A stretch of 64,000 nucleotides of DNA. Source: Macrococcoides caseolyticum (GTDB taxonomy: Bacteria > Bacillota > Bacilli > Staphylococcales > Staphylococcaceae). The stretch covers positions 248,001-312,000 of the forward strand of contig NZ_JAHCPS010000001.1 of the NCBI RefSeq assembly GCF_021366795.1. Reading direction: 5' to 3'. The notes below the pieces were generated by a model. The model was not told the DNA's origin. It saw only the letters and a list, made by a program, of their open reading frames with translations, and ran no database searches. The position numbers and the translations under genes were made by a program. Shown here one piece after another: positions 42,619 through 50,942 of this stretch. Every line of letters starts with the position of its first letter. The first letter of the stretch is position 1.

Positions 42619-44130
42619 TCAAAAACTCGATAACCCGCTAAACTCTTGCACACGATAAAGTACAGTTTTCCAGAATGATGGATCTTTCTTCACATCATAA
42701 TAATCTGTTACATGTGCATAAGTGTTATTCCATTTTGCATCAAAATCTTTGTCTATCTTTGTAAATACAGGTAAATCAGCTTTACCGGAAATCATCACAT
42801 CTGTCTCCAGATTTAAGTCACCGACATTACGACGGGTTAAATTCGCACTACCAAGTAACAACGTTGACTCATTTTTATCATTGTCTCTAAGTAATGTGAA
42901 CTTCGCGTGATACTGCTCACCATGACTCACTGCCCATTTGATTTTGATATTGTCATCTGAACGTGCGATTAATTCATGAGCAACCGGTTTATTTGGGATA
43001 CCAGGTTTTTCTTTCCCGAATGCTTCTTTATTTACATCAAGAATCAGCTGAACATCAACACCACGTTTACTTGCGTTAATTAAAGATTGAATGATATCTC
43101 TATCTGATAAATAAAACATCCCCATCTTAATCGAATCACTATCACCCATTTTACCTATCTGTTCAATCAGTGCAGCTTTTATTTTCCCTTCAGTTACAAG
43201 TGTTGTCGTATAATTCATTGTGTTGTTAAAAGCGCGATGATTAATCTTGAAGTCTCCAACCTTTAAGTTCGCACCACTCATATTCATCGCGTGTATTTCA
43301 CTGTTAATCAAATCTTCCTGAATTTGACCACTGACTTTTAAGGCAACATTTTGATGATGTCCACTCGGATCGTGTGGATTACTTGATGATACAATCGCTG
43401 TTTTTTCAGTGACTAATGTTTTTCGATGATTGGCTTTCATGTTTAGCAATCTGCCAAATCCTCGCACTGTTACATTCGGCGCATTTTCTGAAAAAATATT
43501 TTTAATTAATCCATTTTCATTATTACCAAACCAACGCATTGTCGGACGCCATAGACCGGAATATACCGGATTAGAATCACGTATTGCGACTAAGTTCGTT
43601 TCATATAGATGAATTCCGTTCGCACGTAATTTTTTATAATGATCAGGCGTATAACTGCCATAGAATGAATTAATCGGATCTGTCAGCATAAAAATTCGTA
43701 TTTTAGGATTTTCTTGTTTCTTTGTAATTAATGCATTGGTTAATTGTTCTGTAAGGTTAGGAAATTTTATTTCTCCATCATATGTATTATTAAACAAGAA
43801 CATATCCAGGATAATAAAGTCTTCCGCGTCTCTTATGGCTTGAAGCTGATGGGTGAAAATCTCATGCTCATAATGCATTGAAGCCCCTTTTTGATATGTA
43901 TTATCAAGCAGCACTTGTGCATCATTTGTTTTACTATAATCAAACCACTTCGATACCCCTCCAGGAAGTGGCTTCATTGTGCCATATATGGCACATACAA
44001 TATATGCCCCGAAGCAAATTAACGCTATTTTTTTGAAACCTAATTTCTTCTTTTTATTTAATTTTTTCTTTTTGACAGGTTGCTTTCGAGAGCGAGGTTT
44101 ACTGACAACCTTTGATTTTTTAGCTGGCAT
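42619..44130 (-). CDS. Membrane-anchored phospholipase D family protein
   Basis: A 503-residue PLD-superfamily protein. A strongly basic N-terminus (KKKKLNKKKKLGFKK) leads into one membrane helix (IALICFGAYIVCAIYG), so the body is probably outside. The first HKD-type motif is NHRKTLVTEKTAIVSSSN; the second is YHAKFTLLRDNDKNESTLLLGSANLT. Both keep the His and Lys, while the Asp positions are altered. It resembles cardiolipin synthases but has only one helix, so the substrate is unsettled. The ATG used follows AAGGAGGATGTTT. Confidence 0.82.
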   Translation of the reverse strand: MPAKKSKVVSKPRSRKQPVKKKKLNKKKKLGFKKIALICFGAYIVCAIYGTMKPLPGGVSKWFDYSKTNDAQVLLDNTYQKGASMHYEHEIFTHQLQAIRDAEDFIILDMFLFNNTYDGEIKFPNLTEQLTNALITKKQENPKIRIFMLTDPINSFYGSYTPDHYKKLRANGIHLYETNLVAIRDSNPVYSGLWRPTMRWFGNNENGLIKNIFSENAPNVTVRGFGRLLNMKANHRKTLVTEKTAIVSSSNPHDPSGHHQNVALKVSGQIQEDLINSEIHAMNMSGANLKVGDFKINHRAFNNTMNYTTTLVTEGKIKAALIEQIGKMGDSDSIKMGMFYLSDRDIIQSLINASKRGVDVQLILDVNKEAFGKEKPGIPNKPVAHELIARSDDNIKIKWAVSHGEQYHAKFTLLRDNDKNESTLLLGSANLTRRNVGDLNLETDVMISGKADLPVFTKIDKDFDAKWNNTYAHVTDYYDVKKDPSFWKTVLYRVQEFSGLSSF

Positions 44131-44157
44131 AAACATCCTCCTTGTGATTTTATTATA

Positions 44158-44188
44158 GCAAAAAACAAAGCCCAAAAGGACTTTGTTA
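44158..44188 (-). terminator. Terminator of the GntR-ABC cluster
   Basis: AACAAAGTCC pairs with GGGCTTTGTT on the minus strand, followed by six T. Confidence 0.85.
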
Positions 44189-46081
44189 TTATTTATTCAT
44201 TAATACGTACTGGTAACTGCCATCAAAGAAATAGAGATGTGTTCCGTTAGCATCAGCACCATATTCGTTAAACAATTGCGTGAATTTTTCACGATTAATC
44301 TTCTTAGCAAAAGGTAAATCATCAACTTCCTGATCACCAATCTTCTTATAATTTTCTTTATTACCCAGGTCATAAACGTCACCGAGCGGTAGTGCAGAAC
44401 TTGGCTTAGCAATGAGCTTTTCATCGACTAGAAAATCGATAATATTTTTATCGTATATCGAGATATAAAGTAACGATTCAAGGCCTTCATTATCATCCGT
44501 AGTAAACGTAAAATGCAATGAAGAATTACTTAACGGGATAACATCATTATTTTTATAACTATTTTGATACTTATCAATCATCAATTGTTTTAATTTATCT
44601 TTTTGTTGATTCGTTAGATTTTCGTCAGCATAAGAACTATCAGAAGTTTCGACATTTAATGTGACATTTTTTCTGAAGATTTTATTCCAATCAATATTTT
44701 GTGTAATGATCCTAGCATTTTCTTCGGTAGAAACTTTACGCATATATTGTTGATATGCCTGCTCATTAATTTCATACGTTCTTTTAATTTCTCTGCCACC
44801 TTTTAAGTGATACGAAAGGTTAATCGACATCGTTATTTCTTCATCATTAATATGCGCACGTTCAGCATTGATGAGTGTTTTATGTCCGTCAATAACAGCT
44901 TGAATGAATGATTGATCGTCAACTGATGTATTGCCTAAAATATCTTCCTCAGGTGATGCTTCGTTCTCATCAAATGTTGTTTTGACATGCTTTACATCTT
45001 CTAATTTTGGAATATAGTTTTCTCGCATCTGTCCTGAAATATAGACACCGACAATGGCGATAGCTATCATTCCTAAAGTCATCAAGTAAAGTTTGCGATT
45101 AAAATTGATACGCACTGACTTTTGTGCAATCATTTCCAGTAGTATATATACAACCGAAAATGTCACGAGATAGATAAAAACTGTGATCAATTTCTGCTCA
45201 TTAAAGATTGAATTAAAGATAATCCCGCCTAGTAACGTTGCAATAAGCATCGAAATAAAGAACACGATAAAGTGCGCATAATTTGTTGAATATGCTTCAT
45301 TGATACGTTCATTTTTGCGTCTTTTGTACACTACAAATAATAGAGCAAAAATAATTACACTAGTGATAAAAACCATCAACAAATATTTAAAATCCAGATC
45401 ATTATTGATAATATCATTCAGAAAACGAATCGGCACCGTTAAGTTTGTCATCAGTTCATCAGGATATTCCTGCAGTCCTTTGAACATAAACATATGCGTT
45501 GTATAAATCATCGTTCCTAATATGAAAGGTGAAATAATTAAAATGATCGATGAGAAAATATGATTCAGCATATTATTAATATATAGACCAAACAACATCG
45601 TAACAGAAAAGATAAAGCCATCAATGACTAAATTAACGAGTATCCAGATGACAATCTTTTCACAGTCAATGGATGCGTATTTAATCCCAACAATCCAAGT
45701 GATTAATCCATTTAACAATAGATTGATAAGTAAGTGTGAGAAAAATACGGCATAAGCTGTTGTAATAATGCGTTGACGTTTAATCGGTAAACTATGCATA
45801 AAGTCTGATGCTGCCTGTGATTTAAAGAAATATGTCAAGAATGCTGCACATAGTAAGGCATAGGCCATCGTTCCGAAAAAGTATATTGGCAAAGTCATCA
45901 TTTCACCAATTAAATATTTACTGTGGAGATGAGGACGTGCACTTGAATCAGTATGTGCAATGACATACGAAAACGGCACTAATATAAATGTACAAATAAT
46001 ATTGATAAGCGACAGAAAAATAATTGATCGTGATAAATTACTAAAGAGTGCTTTATTCAACGATAATGTTTTCAATGGCAT
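44189..46081 (-). CDS. ABC-2-like permease with large extracytoplasmic region
   Basis: A 630-residue membrane protein. About six helices lie in residues 15-255, including FMHSLPIKRQRIITTAY, typical of ABC-2 permeases with a coupling loop. Two or three more helices lie at about 270-365, and the last 260 residues are hydrophilic and probably extracytoplasmic. The YtrC/YtrD and DUF6449-type permeases look similar. Its start overlaps the end of the ATPase gene by 29 bases, so they make one transporter. The substrate is unknown; cell-wall antibiotics or membrane peptides are the usual link for YtrA-controlled systems. Confidence 0.8.
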   Translation of the reverse strand: MPLKTLSLNKALFSNLSRSIIFLSLINIICTFILVPFSYVIAHTDSSARPHLHSKYLIGEMMTLPIYFFGTMAYALLCAAFLTYFFKSQAASDFMHSLPIKRQRIITTAYAVFFSHLLINLLLNGLITWIVGIKYASIDCEKIVIWILVNLVIDGFIFSVTMLFGLYINNMLNHIFSSIILIISPFILGTMIYTTHMFMFKGLQEYPDELMTNLTVPIRFLNDIINNDLDFKYLLMVFITSVIIFALLFVVYKRRKNERINEAYSTNYAHFIVFFISMLIATLLGGIIFNSIFNEQKLITVFIYLVTFSVVYILLEMIAQKSVRINFNRKLYLMTLGMIAIAIVGVYISGQMRENYIPKLEDVKHVKTTFDENEASPEEDILGNTSVDDQSFIQAVIDGHKTLINAERAHINDEEITMSINLSYHLKGGREIKRTYEINEQAYQQYMRKVSTEENARIITQNIDWNKIFRKNVTLNVETSDSSYADENLTNQQKDKLKQLMIDKYQNSYKNNDVIPLSNSSLHFTFTTDDNEGLESLLYISIYDKNIIDFLVDEKLIAKPSSALPLGDVYDLGNKENYKKIGDQEVDDLPFAKKINREKFTQLFNEYGADANGTHLYFFDGSYQYVLMNK

Positions 46082-46955
46082 AACCGTGTCCTCCTAATTC
46101 GTACGTAAAAATCTCTTCAAGTGTCAAAGGCAACATATCATACATTAATGGATGACCCGCCGTTATATATTGCTCTATATTATCAAAATCACCTTTCACA
46201 ATACATGTTACGACACGCCCTTTAACTGTCTTTTCTACTAGATTCATGCTTTTAAAGAACGATTCGTCTGGTACTTTCTCAAATGCCATCTGAATCTTTG
46301 CTACGTTTCCTTTTAAATCATCTAAGTCGCGTGCCATTAATATCTTTCCTTCATGCATCAACGTCACTGAATCACAGAAGTCTTCCATTTCACGTAAGTT
46401 ATGACTTGATACAAAGAGCGCCATCTCATGATTACTCACATCTTGTATTAAGATGTTCTTAATCGTATGTCTGACGATCGGATCTAATCCATCAAATGGT
46501 TCATCTAGTAACATCACTTCAGGACGTGCTGCAATCGCTAAAATGAATGCACACTGACGTTGCATCCCTTTTGATAACTTCGCAAGTTTTTTCTTTGGGT
46601 TCATTTTAAGCAGTGCCGTCAGTTGATTAAAACGCTCAATGCTAAATTTTGGGTAAAGTTTTTGGTAGAAGTCACCCATTTCTTTCAAATTCGCATGTCC
46701 AAAGAAATAAGGAATATCTGAAATAAAAATCATCTTGGATTTATAAGCTTCATTCTCAAATATCGATTGCTTATTAAATAAAATCTCACCTGAATCTGTA
46801 TTATAAATTCCAGCAATCATTTTAAGTAATGTTGTTTTTCCTGCACCGTTACTGCCTAATAATCCTTGTATACTTCCTGGGTGGATCGATAATGAAGCAT
46901 CATTCACAGCGATAAATGGACCAAAGCTTTTAGAAACATTATTGATTTGAATCAT
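46053..46955 (-). CDS. ABC transporter ATPase (YtrB-like)
   Basis: A 300-residue ATPase: Walker A GSNGAGKTT, signature LSKGMQRQ, Walker B VMLLDEPFDGLDP and an H-loop (VSSHNLREM). The C-terminal 80 residues form an accessory domain as in the drug/peptide ABC-2 ATPases. It overlaps the GntR gene by 17 bases and the permease gene by 29 bases, a tight three-gene operon. Confidence 0.9.
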   Translation of the reverse strand: MIQINNVSKSFGPFIAVNDASLSIHPGSIQGLLGSNGAGKTTLLKMIAGIYNTDSGEILFNKQSIFENEAYKSKMIFISDIPYFFGHANLKEMGDFYQKLYPKFSIERFNQLTALLKMNPKKKLAKLSKGMQRQCAFILAIAARPEVMLLDEPFDGLDPIVRHTIKNILIQDVSNHEMALFVSSHNLREMEDFCDSVTLMHEGKILMARDLDDLKGNVAKIQMAFEKVPDESFFKSMNLVEKTVKGRVVTCIVKGDFDNIEQYITAGHPLMYDMLPLTLEEIFTYELGGHGYAIENIIVE

Positions 46956-47322
46956 GCATATCCCCCCTCATGGATTCTATTTTTTCGATAATCTCTTCTT
47001 TCGTTAAGCCTAAGAATAATAGCTCTTGAACGATTTTCTCTAATGATTCAGATAACATTTCAATTCGCTCCTTTTGCATTGTATCTTCAACTTTATTGAC
47101 GAAACTGCCTTTACCAGGTACTGAATATATATAGCCTAATCGTTCTAATTCACGATACGCTTTCTGAATCGTATTCGGATTAATCGTCAGTTCTTGCGCG
47201 AGCTGACGGACGGATGGTAATTGATCATCCGTTTGCAGTACCCCGTTCATAATTTGCACTTTAAATGCATTAATAAGCTGTTCATATATTGGGACACGGC
47301 TGCGATTATCGATTGATATCAT
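46939..47322 (-). CDS. GntR-family regulator, YtrA subfamily
   Basis: A 127-residue regulator: winged helix VPIYEQLINAFKVQIMNGVL, LPSVRQLAQELTINPNTIQKAYRELERLGYI, then a short C-terminal helix pair, as in YtrA and in the staphylococcal PmtR. It is the first gene of an operon with the ABC transporter and presumably represses it until the exporter's substrate is present. TACAGT occurs twice as a direct repeat (GTACAGTTAATACAGTAG) between the -10 box and the ribosome site, a possible binding region. Confidence 0.9.
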   Translation of the reverse strand: MISIDNRSRVPIYEQLINAFKVQIMNGVLQTDDQLPSVRQLAQELTINPNTIQKAYRELERLGYIYSVPGKGSFVNKVEDTMQKERIEMLSESLEKIVQELLFLGLTKEEIIEKIESMRGDMHDSNQ

Positions 47323-47410
47323 CTTATCACTCCGTTTCTACTGTATTAACTGTACTACTTATTATAATACACCTAGAACGGATAAAATCAAGTAAAATTT
47401 GTAAAAAAGT

Positions 47411-47441
47411 ACAAAAAAAGAACACACGTTATTGTGTGTTC
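47411..47441 (-). terminator. Terminator of the SDR gene
   Basis: GAACACAC pairs with GTGTGTTC around six bases, followed by seven T on the minus strand. Confidence 0.88.
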
Positions 47442-47452
47442 GAAATAAATCT

Positions 47453-48232
47453 CTATAAACTTGGTGATTTACCACCGTCGATATTCACTGCAACCCCCGT
47501 TACATAGCTTGCAGCATCACTTACTAAGAATGAAATAACATTTGCCGCTTCACGTGTATCACCAATGCGACCTAGCGGAATATCGAATTTCGGATCTCTT
47601 GCATATTCATCCCAAGTCAATTCCGGTGCTTCTTCCTGCCAGCGTTTCTCAATTTGCCCACTACGAATTAAACCGATACATACTGCATTCACGCGGATAT
47701 TATACTGTGCTAAATCTTTACTCAGCGTCTTCGTCAAAGCAAGACCTGCTGCACGTGTGACAGATGTCGGTGTTGTACTAGCCGGTGGATTCTTACCAGC
47801 GACAGCCGTTAAGTTAACGATTGCACCACCATTTTTCTTAAGTTCTGGAAGGGCTGCATGTAGCATGTGTAATGCACCATACAATTTTAAATCTAAATCC
47901 TGTTGCCAATCTTCAAGTGAAACCTCTTCAAATGGCTTGGCAAATGCACTACCCGCATTATTGATTAATATGTCCAGTTTACCGTATGTATCGAGTGCTT
48001 TTTGTACAAATGCTTTACAATCCTCTTCTTTCGTTACATCACATACTTGATACGAAATATCTTTCCCAGTCTTATCTTTAATTTCTTTCACGACTTGAAT
48101 TAAGTCTTCCTCATGACGACTGGCGATCACAACATGTGCGCCTTCTTCAACTAAAACCGTTACTGTTTCTTTCCCAATCCCTTTACTAGAACCAGTTATG
48201 ATTGCCACTTTATCTTGTAGACCTAAATCCAT
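47453..48232 (-). CDS. Short-chain dehydrogenase/reductase
   Basis: A 259-residue SDR: ITGSSKGIG cofactor motif, NNAG, and a catalytic region that is odd. The Ser-Tyr-Lys triad would normally read Tyr-x-x-x-Lys, but here the stretch is NLTAVAGKNPPASTTPTSVTRAAG, with the Tyr and Lys missing. VAINIDGGKSPSL ends the protein. Such atypical SDRs exist (3-oxoacyl-ACP reductase-like, often called SDR family oxidoreductase), and the chemistry may differ. The longest frame is 96 bases longer, but AGGAGCTGATAAT precedes this ATG. It is divergent from the DUF1697 gene. Confidence 0.83.
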   Translation of the reverse strand: MDLGLQDKVAIITGSSKGIGKETVTVLVEEGAHVVIASRHEEDLIQVVKEIKDKTGKDISYQVCDVTKEEDCKAFVQKALDTYGKLDILINNAGSAFAKPFEEVSLEDWQQDLDLKLYGALHMLHAALPELKKNGGAIVNLTAVAGKNPPASTTPTSVTRAAGLALTKTLSKDLAQYNIRVNAVCIGLIRSGQIEKRWQEEAPELTWDEYARDPKFDIPLGRIGDTREAANVISFLVSDAASYVTGVAVNIDGGKSPSL

Positions 48233-48257
48233 ATTATCAGCTCCTTTTAAATAAAAT

Positions 48258-48276
48258 ATAGCAAAAATCGTGCTAT
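48258..48276. promoter_or_regulatory. Palindrome between divergent SDR and DUF1697 genes
   Basis: ATAGCA and TGCTAT flank seven bases. TATGATAAT, an extended -10-like box for the plus strand, overlaps the right arm. It could be an operator for one or both genes. Confidence 0.4.
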
Positions 48277-48302
48277 GATAATAGAAAAAAGAGGTGATTT
48301 CA

Positions 48303-48818
48303 TTGTTCATATGTTTATTACGTGGCATAAATGTGAACGGTATTAAAATAAAAAATTCAGATTTAAAAGCTGTATTTGAAACGATTGGATTTACTGACGT
48401 TACGCTCGTTTTACAAACGGGGAATGTGATTTATAATACGGATTTAGATTTAGCATCACAAAAGAAAGTAATAGAAGATACGTTAGGCGAAACATTTAAT
48501 TATGATGCATTTGTCATCGTACGTGATGCCAAAGCAATGCAATATCTAATTGATGACTATCCATTCGACTTAAGCGCTGACATGCAACCTTACGTCATCT
48601 TTGTAAACAGTGATGATATCATTCAGGATTTATTAAAGTTACCACGTGATGTTGACGAGTTCGTTCAACTTGGCAATAACGTTGTTTACTGGACTGTACG
48701 AAAAGGCATGACGCTAGATTCAAAATTCGGAAAAGCATTAGGTAAAAAACAATATAAAAGTGAAACGACAACAAGAAATTTAAGAACGATTGAAAAAATT
48801 GTTGCAAAAATAAAATAA
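48303..48818 (+). CDS. DUF1697 family protein
   Basis: A 171-residue DUF1697 protein: N-terminal CLLRGINVNG, LVLQTGNVIYN, and the C-terminal GKKQYKSETTTRNLRTIEKI are the family marks. Function unknown. The start is TTG, eight bases after GAGG. The longer GTG start lies inside the ribosome site, and only the TTG gives the family's usual N-terminus directly before the LLRGIN motif. Confidence 0.85.
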   Translation: MFICLLRGINVNGIKIKNSDLKAVFETIGFTDVTLVLQTGNVIYNTDLDLASQKKVIEDTLGETFNYDAFVIVRDAKAMQYLIDDYPFDLSADMQPYVIFVNSDDIIQDLLKLPRDVDEFVQLGNNVVYWTVRKGMTLDSKFGKALGKKQYKSETTTRNLRTIEKIVAKIK

Positions 48819-48850
48819 CGTTACTGGTGAACATACCAGTAACGTTATTT
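48813..48850. terminator. Bidirectional terminator between DUF1697 and GNAT genes
   Basis: A 16-bp stem (AAATAACGTTACTGGT with its complement) with A and T tracts on both flanks. It covers the DUF1697 stop. Confidence 0.9.
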
Positions 48851-49228
48851 TTATTCACCATACGTACGTCTAAAGCCATAAAATGGTCTAAAATCTCTTT
48901 CGTAATAGCTTTTAGAACGACTTGTTGCGAGTAATTCCATACGCGTCGTTGGATATTGTTCATGTAAATATTGCAGTAATGCTTTCGCATAGCCATTGCC
49001 TCTAAAGTTAGGATGCGTAATCAGCTCACAAATATAAAGCGAAACATGTCCATCCGTTATTCCACGAATTGCCGATACAACTTGTCCGTTCAAATCATAA
49101 ACATAACTTTCACTATTCATCCATGCTGAAAGTGTTTGTTCATGTCGAACGACTAAATTATCCCAACCTTCATGCTTATTCATATTTTGTATGGCATATA
49201 TATCTTCTGCGATAAATTTACGAATCAT
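48851..49228 (-). CDS. GNAT-family N-acetyltransferase, short
   Basis: A 125-residue protein. CELITHPNFRGNGYAKALLQYLHEQ is a clear acetyl-CoA motif A, and MELLATSRSKSYYERDFRPFYGFRR is the equivalent of motif B. Substrate unknown. The second of two adjacent ATG codons has the better spacing to GAGGTGAA. It is shorter than most GNAT proteins but complete. Confidence 0.83.
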   Translation of the reverse strand: MIRKFIAEDIYAIQNMNKHEGWDNLVVRHEQTLSAWMNSESYVYDLNGQVVSAIRGITDGHVSLYICELITHPNFRGNGYAKALLQYLHEQYPTTRMELLATSRSKSYYERDFRPFYGFRRTYGE

Positions 49229-49239
49229 CATTTCACCTC

Positions 49240-49272
49240 AAAAAATAAAGTCAGGATTGCTCCTGACTTTAT
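49240..49272 (-). terminator. Terminator of the yebC2-type gene
   Basis: ATAAAGTCAGGA pairs with TCCTGACTTTAT around four bases, with six T following on the minus strand. Confidence 0.9.
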
Positions 49273-49278
49273 CATAAA

Positions 49279-49992
49279 TTATAACTCTACATTATGATGT
49301 ACTGTCTGTACATCTTCTAAATCTTCGATCGCATCTACTAACTTTTCAAATACTTCTAAGTCAGCTTCTGACAATTTTAATTCATTTTGCGCTAACATTG
49401 AAAGTTCAGCCACTGTAAATTCTTCTACGCCTGCTTCTTTTAAAGCATTTTGAACTGCAGCGAATTGATCAGGCTCTGCGTAAACGACAACGTGACCGTC
49501 TTCTTCCATTACGTCACGTACATCTAAGTCCGCTTCCATTAATAATTCTAATGTTTCATCAGCTGTCTTCCCGTCAAAGCCAAATACAGCAGTATTTTCA
49601 AACATATAACTTACTGAACCAGATACACCCATATTACCGCCATTCTTACCGAATGCAGCACGTACATCACTTGCTGTACGGTTCACGTTATTTGTTAATG
49701 CATCAACGATTAACATTGATCCGCCTGGTCCAAATCCTTCGTAACGTAATTCATCATAGTTTTCTTCCGCACCGCCCTTAGCTTTTTCTATCGCACGGTC
49801 AATGATGTGTTTAGGAACTGAATACGTTTTTGCACGTTCAAGTACGAACTTTAAATTTTGGTTTGATTCTGGATCTGGTTCTCCAGACTTTGCAGCAACA
49901 TAGATTTCGCGTCCAAACTTTGCATAGATGCGACTCGTATTTTTATCTTTTGCTGCTTTCTTATCTTTAATGTTGTTCCACTTACGACCCAT
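49279..49992 (-). CDS. YebC-family protein of the YeeI (YebC2) type
   Basis: A 237-residue YebC-family protein. [20 protein letters not shown], the N-terminal signature, with [19 protein letters not shown] and [17 protein letters not shown], is nearly that of B. subtilis YeeI. YebC2 proteins have been linked to relieving ribosome stalling at proline-rich motifs, while older annotation calls YebC a transcriptional regulator. Acidic C-terminal third. ATG used; AAGGAAGC lies upstream, and an in-frame GTG nine bases earlier is less likely. Monocistronic with its own terminator. Confidence 0.92.
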   Translation of the reverse strand: MGRKWNNIKDKKAAKDKNTSRIYAKFGREIYVAAKSGEPDPESNQNLKFVLERAKTYSVPKHIIDRAIEKAKGGAEENYDELRYEGFGPGGSMLIVDALTNNVNRTASDVRAAFGKNGGNMGVSGSVSYMFENTAVFGFDGKTADETLELLMEADLDVRDVMEEDGHVVVYAEPDQFAAVQNALKEAGVEEFTVAELSMLAQNELKLSEADLEVFEKLVDAIEDLEDVQTVHHNVEL

Positions 49993-50066
49993 AATATACA
50001 CGCTTCCTTTTACTTTAATATGTCATTATTATACACATAACTTTAATTTAGCACAAAACAAAATAA

Positions 50067-50099
50067 GAGAAACATACCAATATTCTTTAGTATGTCTCT
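50067..50099 (-). terminator. Terminator of the Bax inhibitor-1 gene
   Basis: GAGAGACATAC pairs with GTATGTTTCTC (one mismatch) on the minus strand, followed by T-rich bases. Confidence 0.75.
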
Positions 50100-50107
50100 C
50101 ATATGAA

Positions 50108-50746
50108 TTAATCTCTTAAAATACTTGCTAAACGTAATACATCCATTATGATGTTCAGTAAGTTAATAAATAAGTTAAAGCCCATTTCCTGTGCTGAGAA
50201 TTGACCACGTTTCATTCTGTTGAAATCATAAATTGTATACAGGAAGAAGATGGCAAGCCCAGCAATTGTAATCACTAAATGGAACATCGGAATGTGAATG
50301 AATATTCCTAATAAACTTGCAAAAACTAATGCAATTAACGCCGGGAATAAAAGACGTCCTAAATTCGTCGCGTCACCCACCACGAAGTAACCAACCGCTC
50401 CAAATGCAAAGAATGCAACGATTGCAAGACCAACGTTTTGATAAAATACCGTCTGACCTAAAGTACCGATGTAGTACATAAATGATGCGTAACTTACAAC
50501 ACCTAAAGCAAATGCCATCACATTAGAAATCAAAAATCCAAATTTACGTGATGCTTTTACGAATAAACTAATCATAACTAATGCAAAAATTAACACAGAT
50601 ACCATCATGCGCATACCAGGCGGTACAAACTGACCTGCAAATGTCCCTGCAGCAAAAATTGCCCAGTAATAGATAAAATAAAGCCATGCATTTCTGACAG
50701 CTGAACTTTGTGATAAATGCTCTGATTGATAACTATAGTTGTTCAT
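50108..50746 (-). CDS. Bax inhibitor-1/YetJ-family membrane protein
   Basis: A 212-residue protein with seven predicted membrane helices. FLYTIYDFNRMKRGQ is the conserved C-terminal aspartate motif of the BI-1 family, whose B. subtilis member YetJ is a pH-sensitive calcium leak channel. Members lie in the plasma membrane. The second ATG follows GAGGGATGAA and is preferred to the one that lies in the ribosome site. No operon partner. Confidence 0.9.
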   Translation of the reverse strand: MNNYSYQSEHLSQSSAVRNAWLYFIYYWAIFAAGTFAGQFVPPGMRMMVSVLIFALVMISLFVKASRKFGFLISNVMAFALGVVSYASFMYYIGTLGQTVFYQNVGLAIVAFFAFGAVGYFVVGDATNLGRLLFPALIALVFASLLGIFIHIPMFHLVITIAGLAIFFLYTIYDFNRMKRGQFSAQEMGFNLFINLLNIIMDVLRLASILRD

Positions 50747-50868
50747 TTCATCCCTCATTCTTAATAATAGTATAAATTTCTATACATACCATTGTACGTT
50801 GTTTTATGATAATTCACAAATTATGTGTATCGTGTGACTCATCTATTGTTTCTATACGAAATGAATAC

Positions 50869-50897
50869 GCGGCTGTATTTTAAATTTACAGCCGCGT
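50869..50897 (-). terminator. Hairpin after gntP
   Basis: ACGCGGCTGTA pairs with TACAGCCGCGT around about eight bases. The T run is poor, so termination strength is doubtful. Confidence 0.6.
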
Positions 50898-50942
50898 ACG
50901 TCTAACCTTAAAAAAACATAAATCAATAAATTACAACTTTTC

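Noticed and set aside
43430-43612. Plus-strand frame inside the PLD gene
   Set aside because: Antisense to conserved PLD motifs and without a start signal.
47542-48050. Long plus-strand frames opposite the SDR gene
   Set aside because: They are antisense shadows of an SDR with clear motifs, with no ribosome site.
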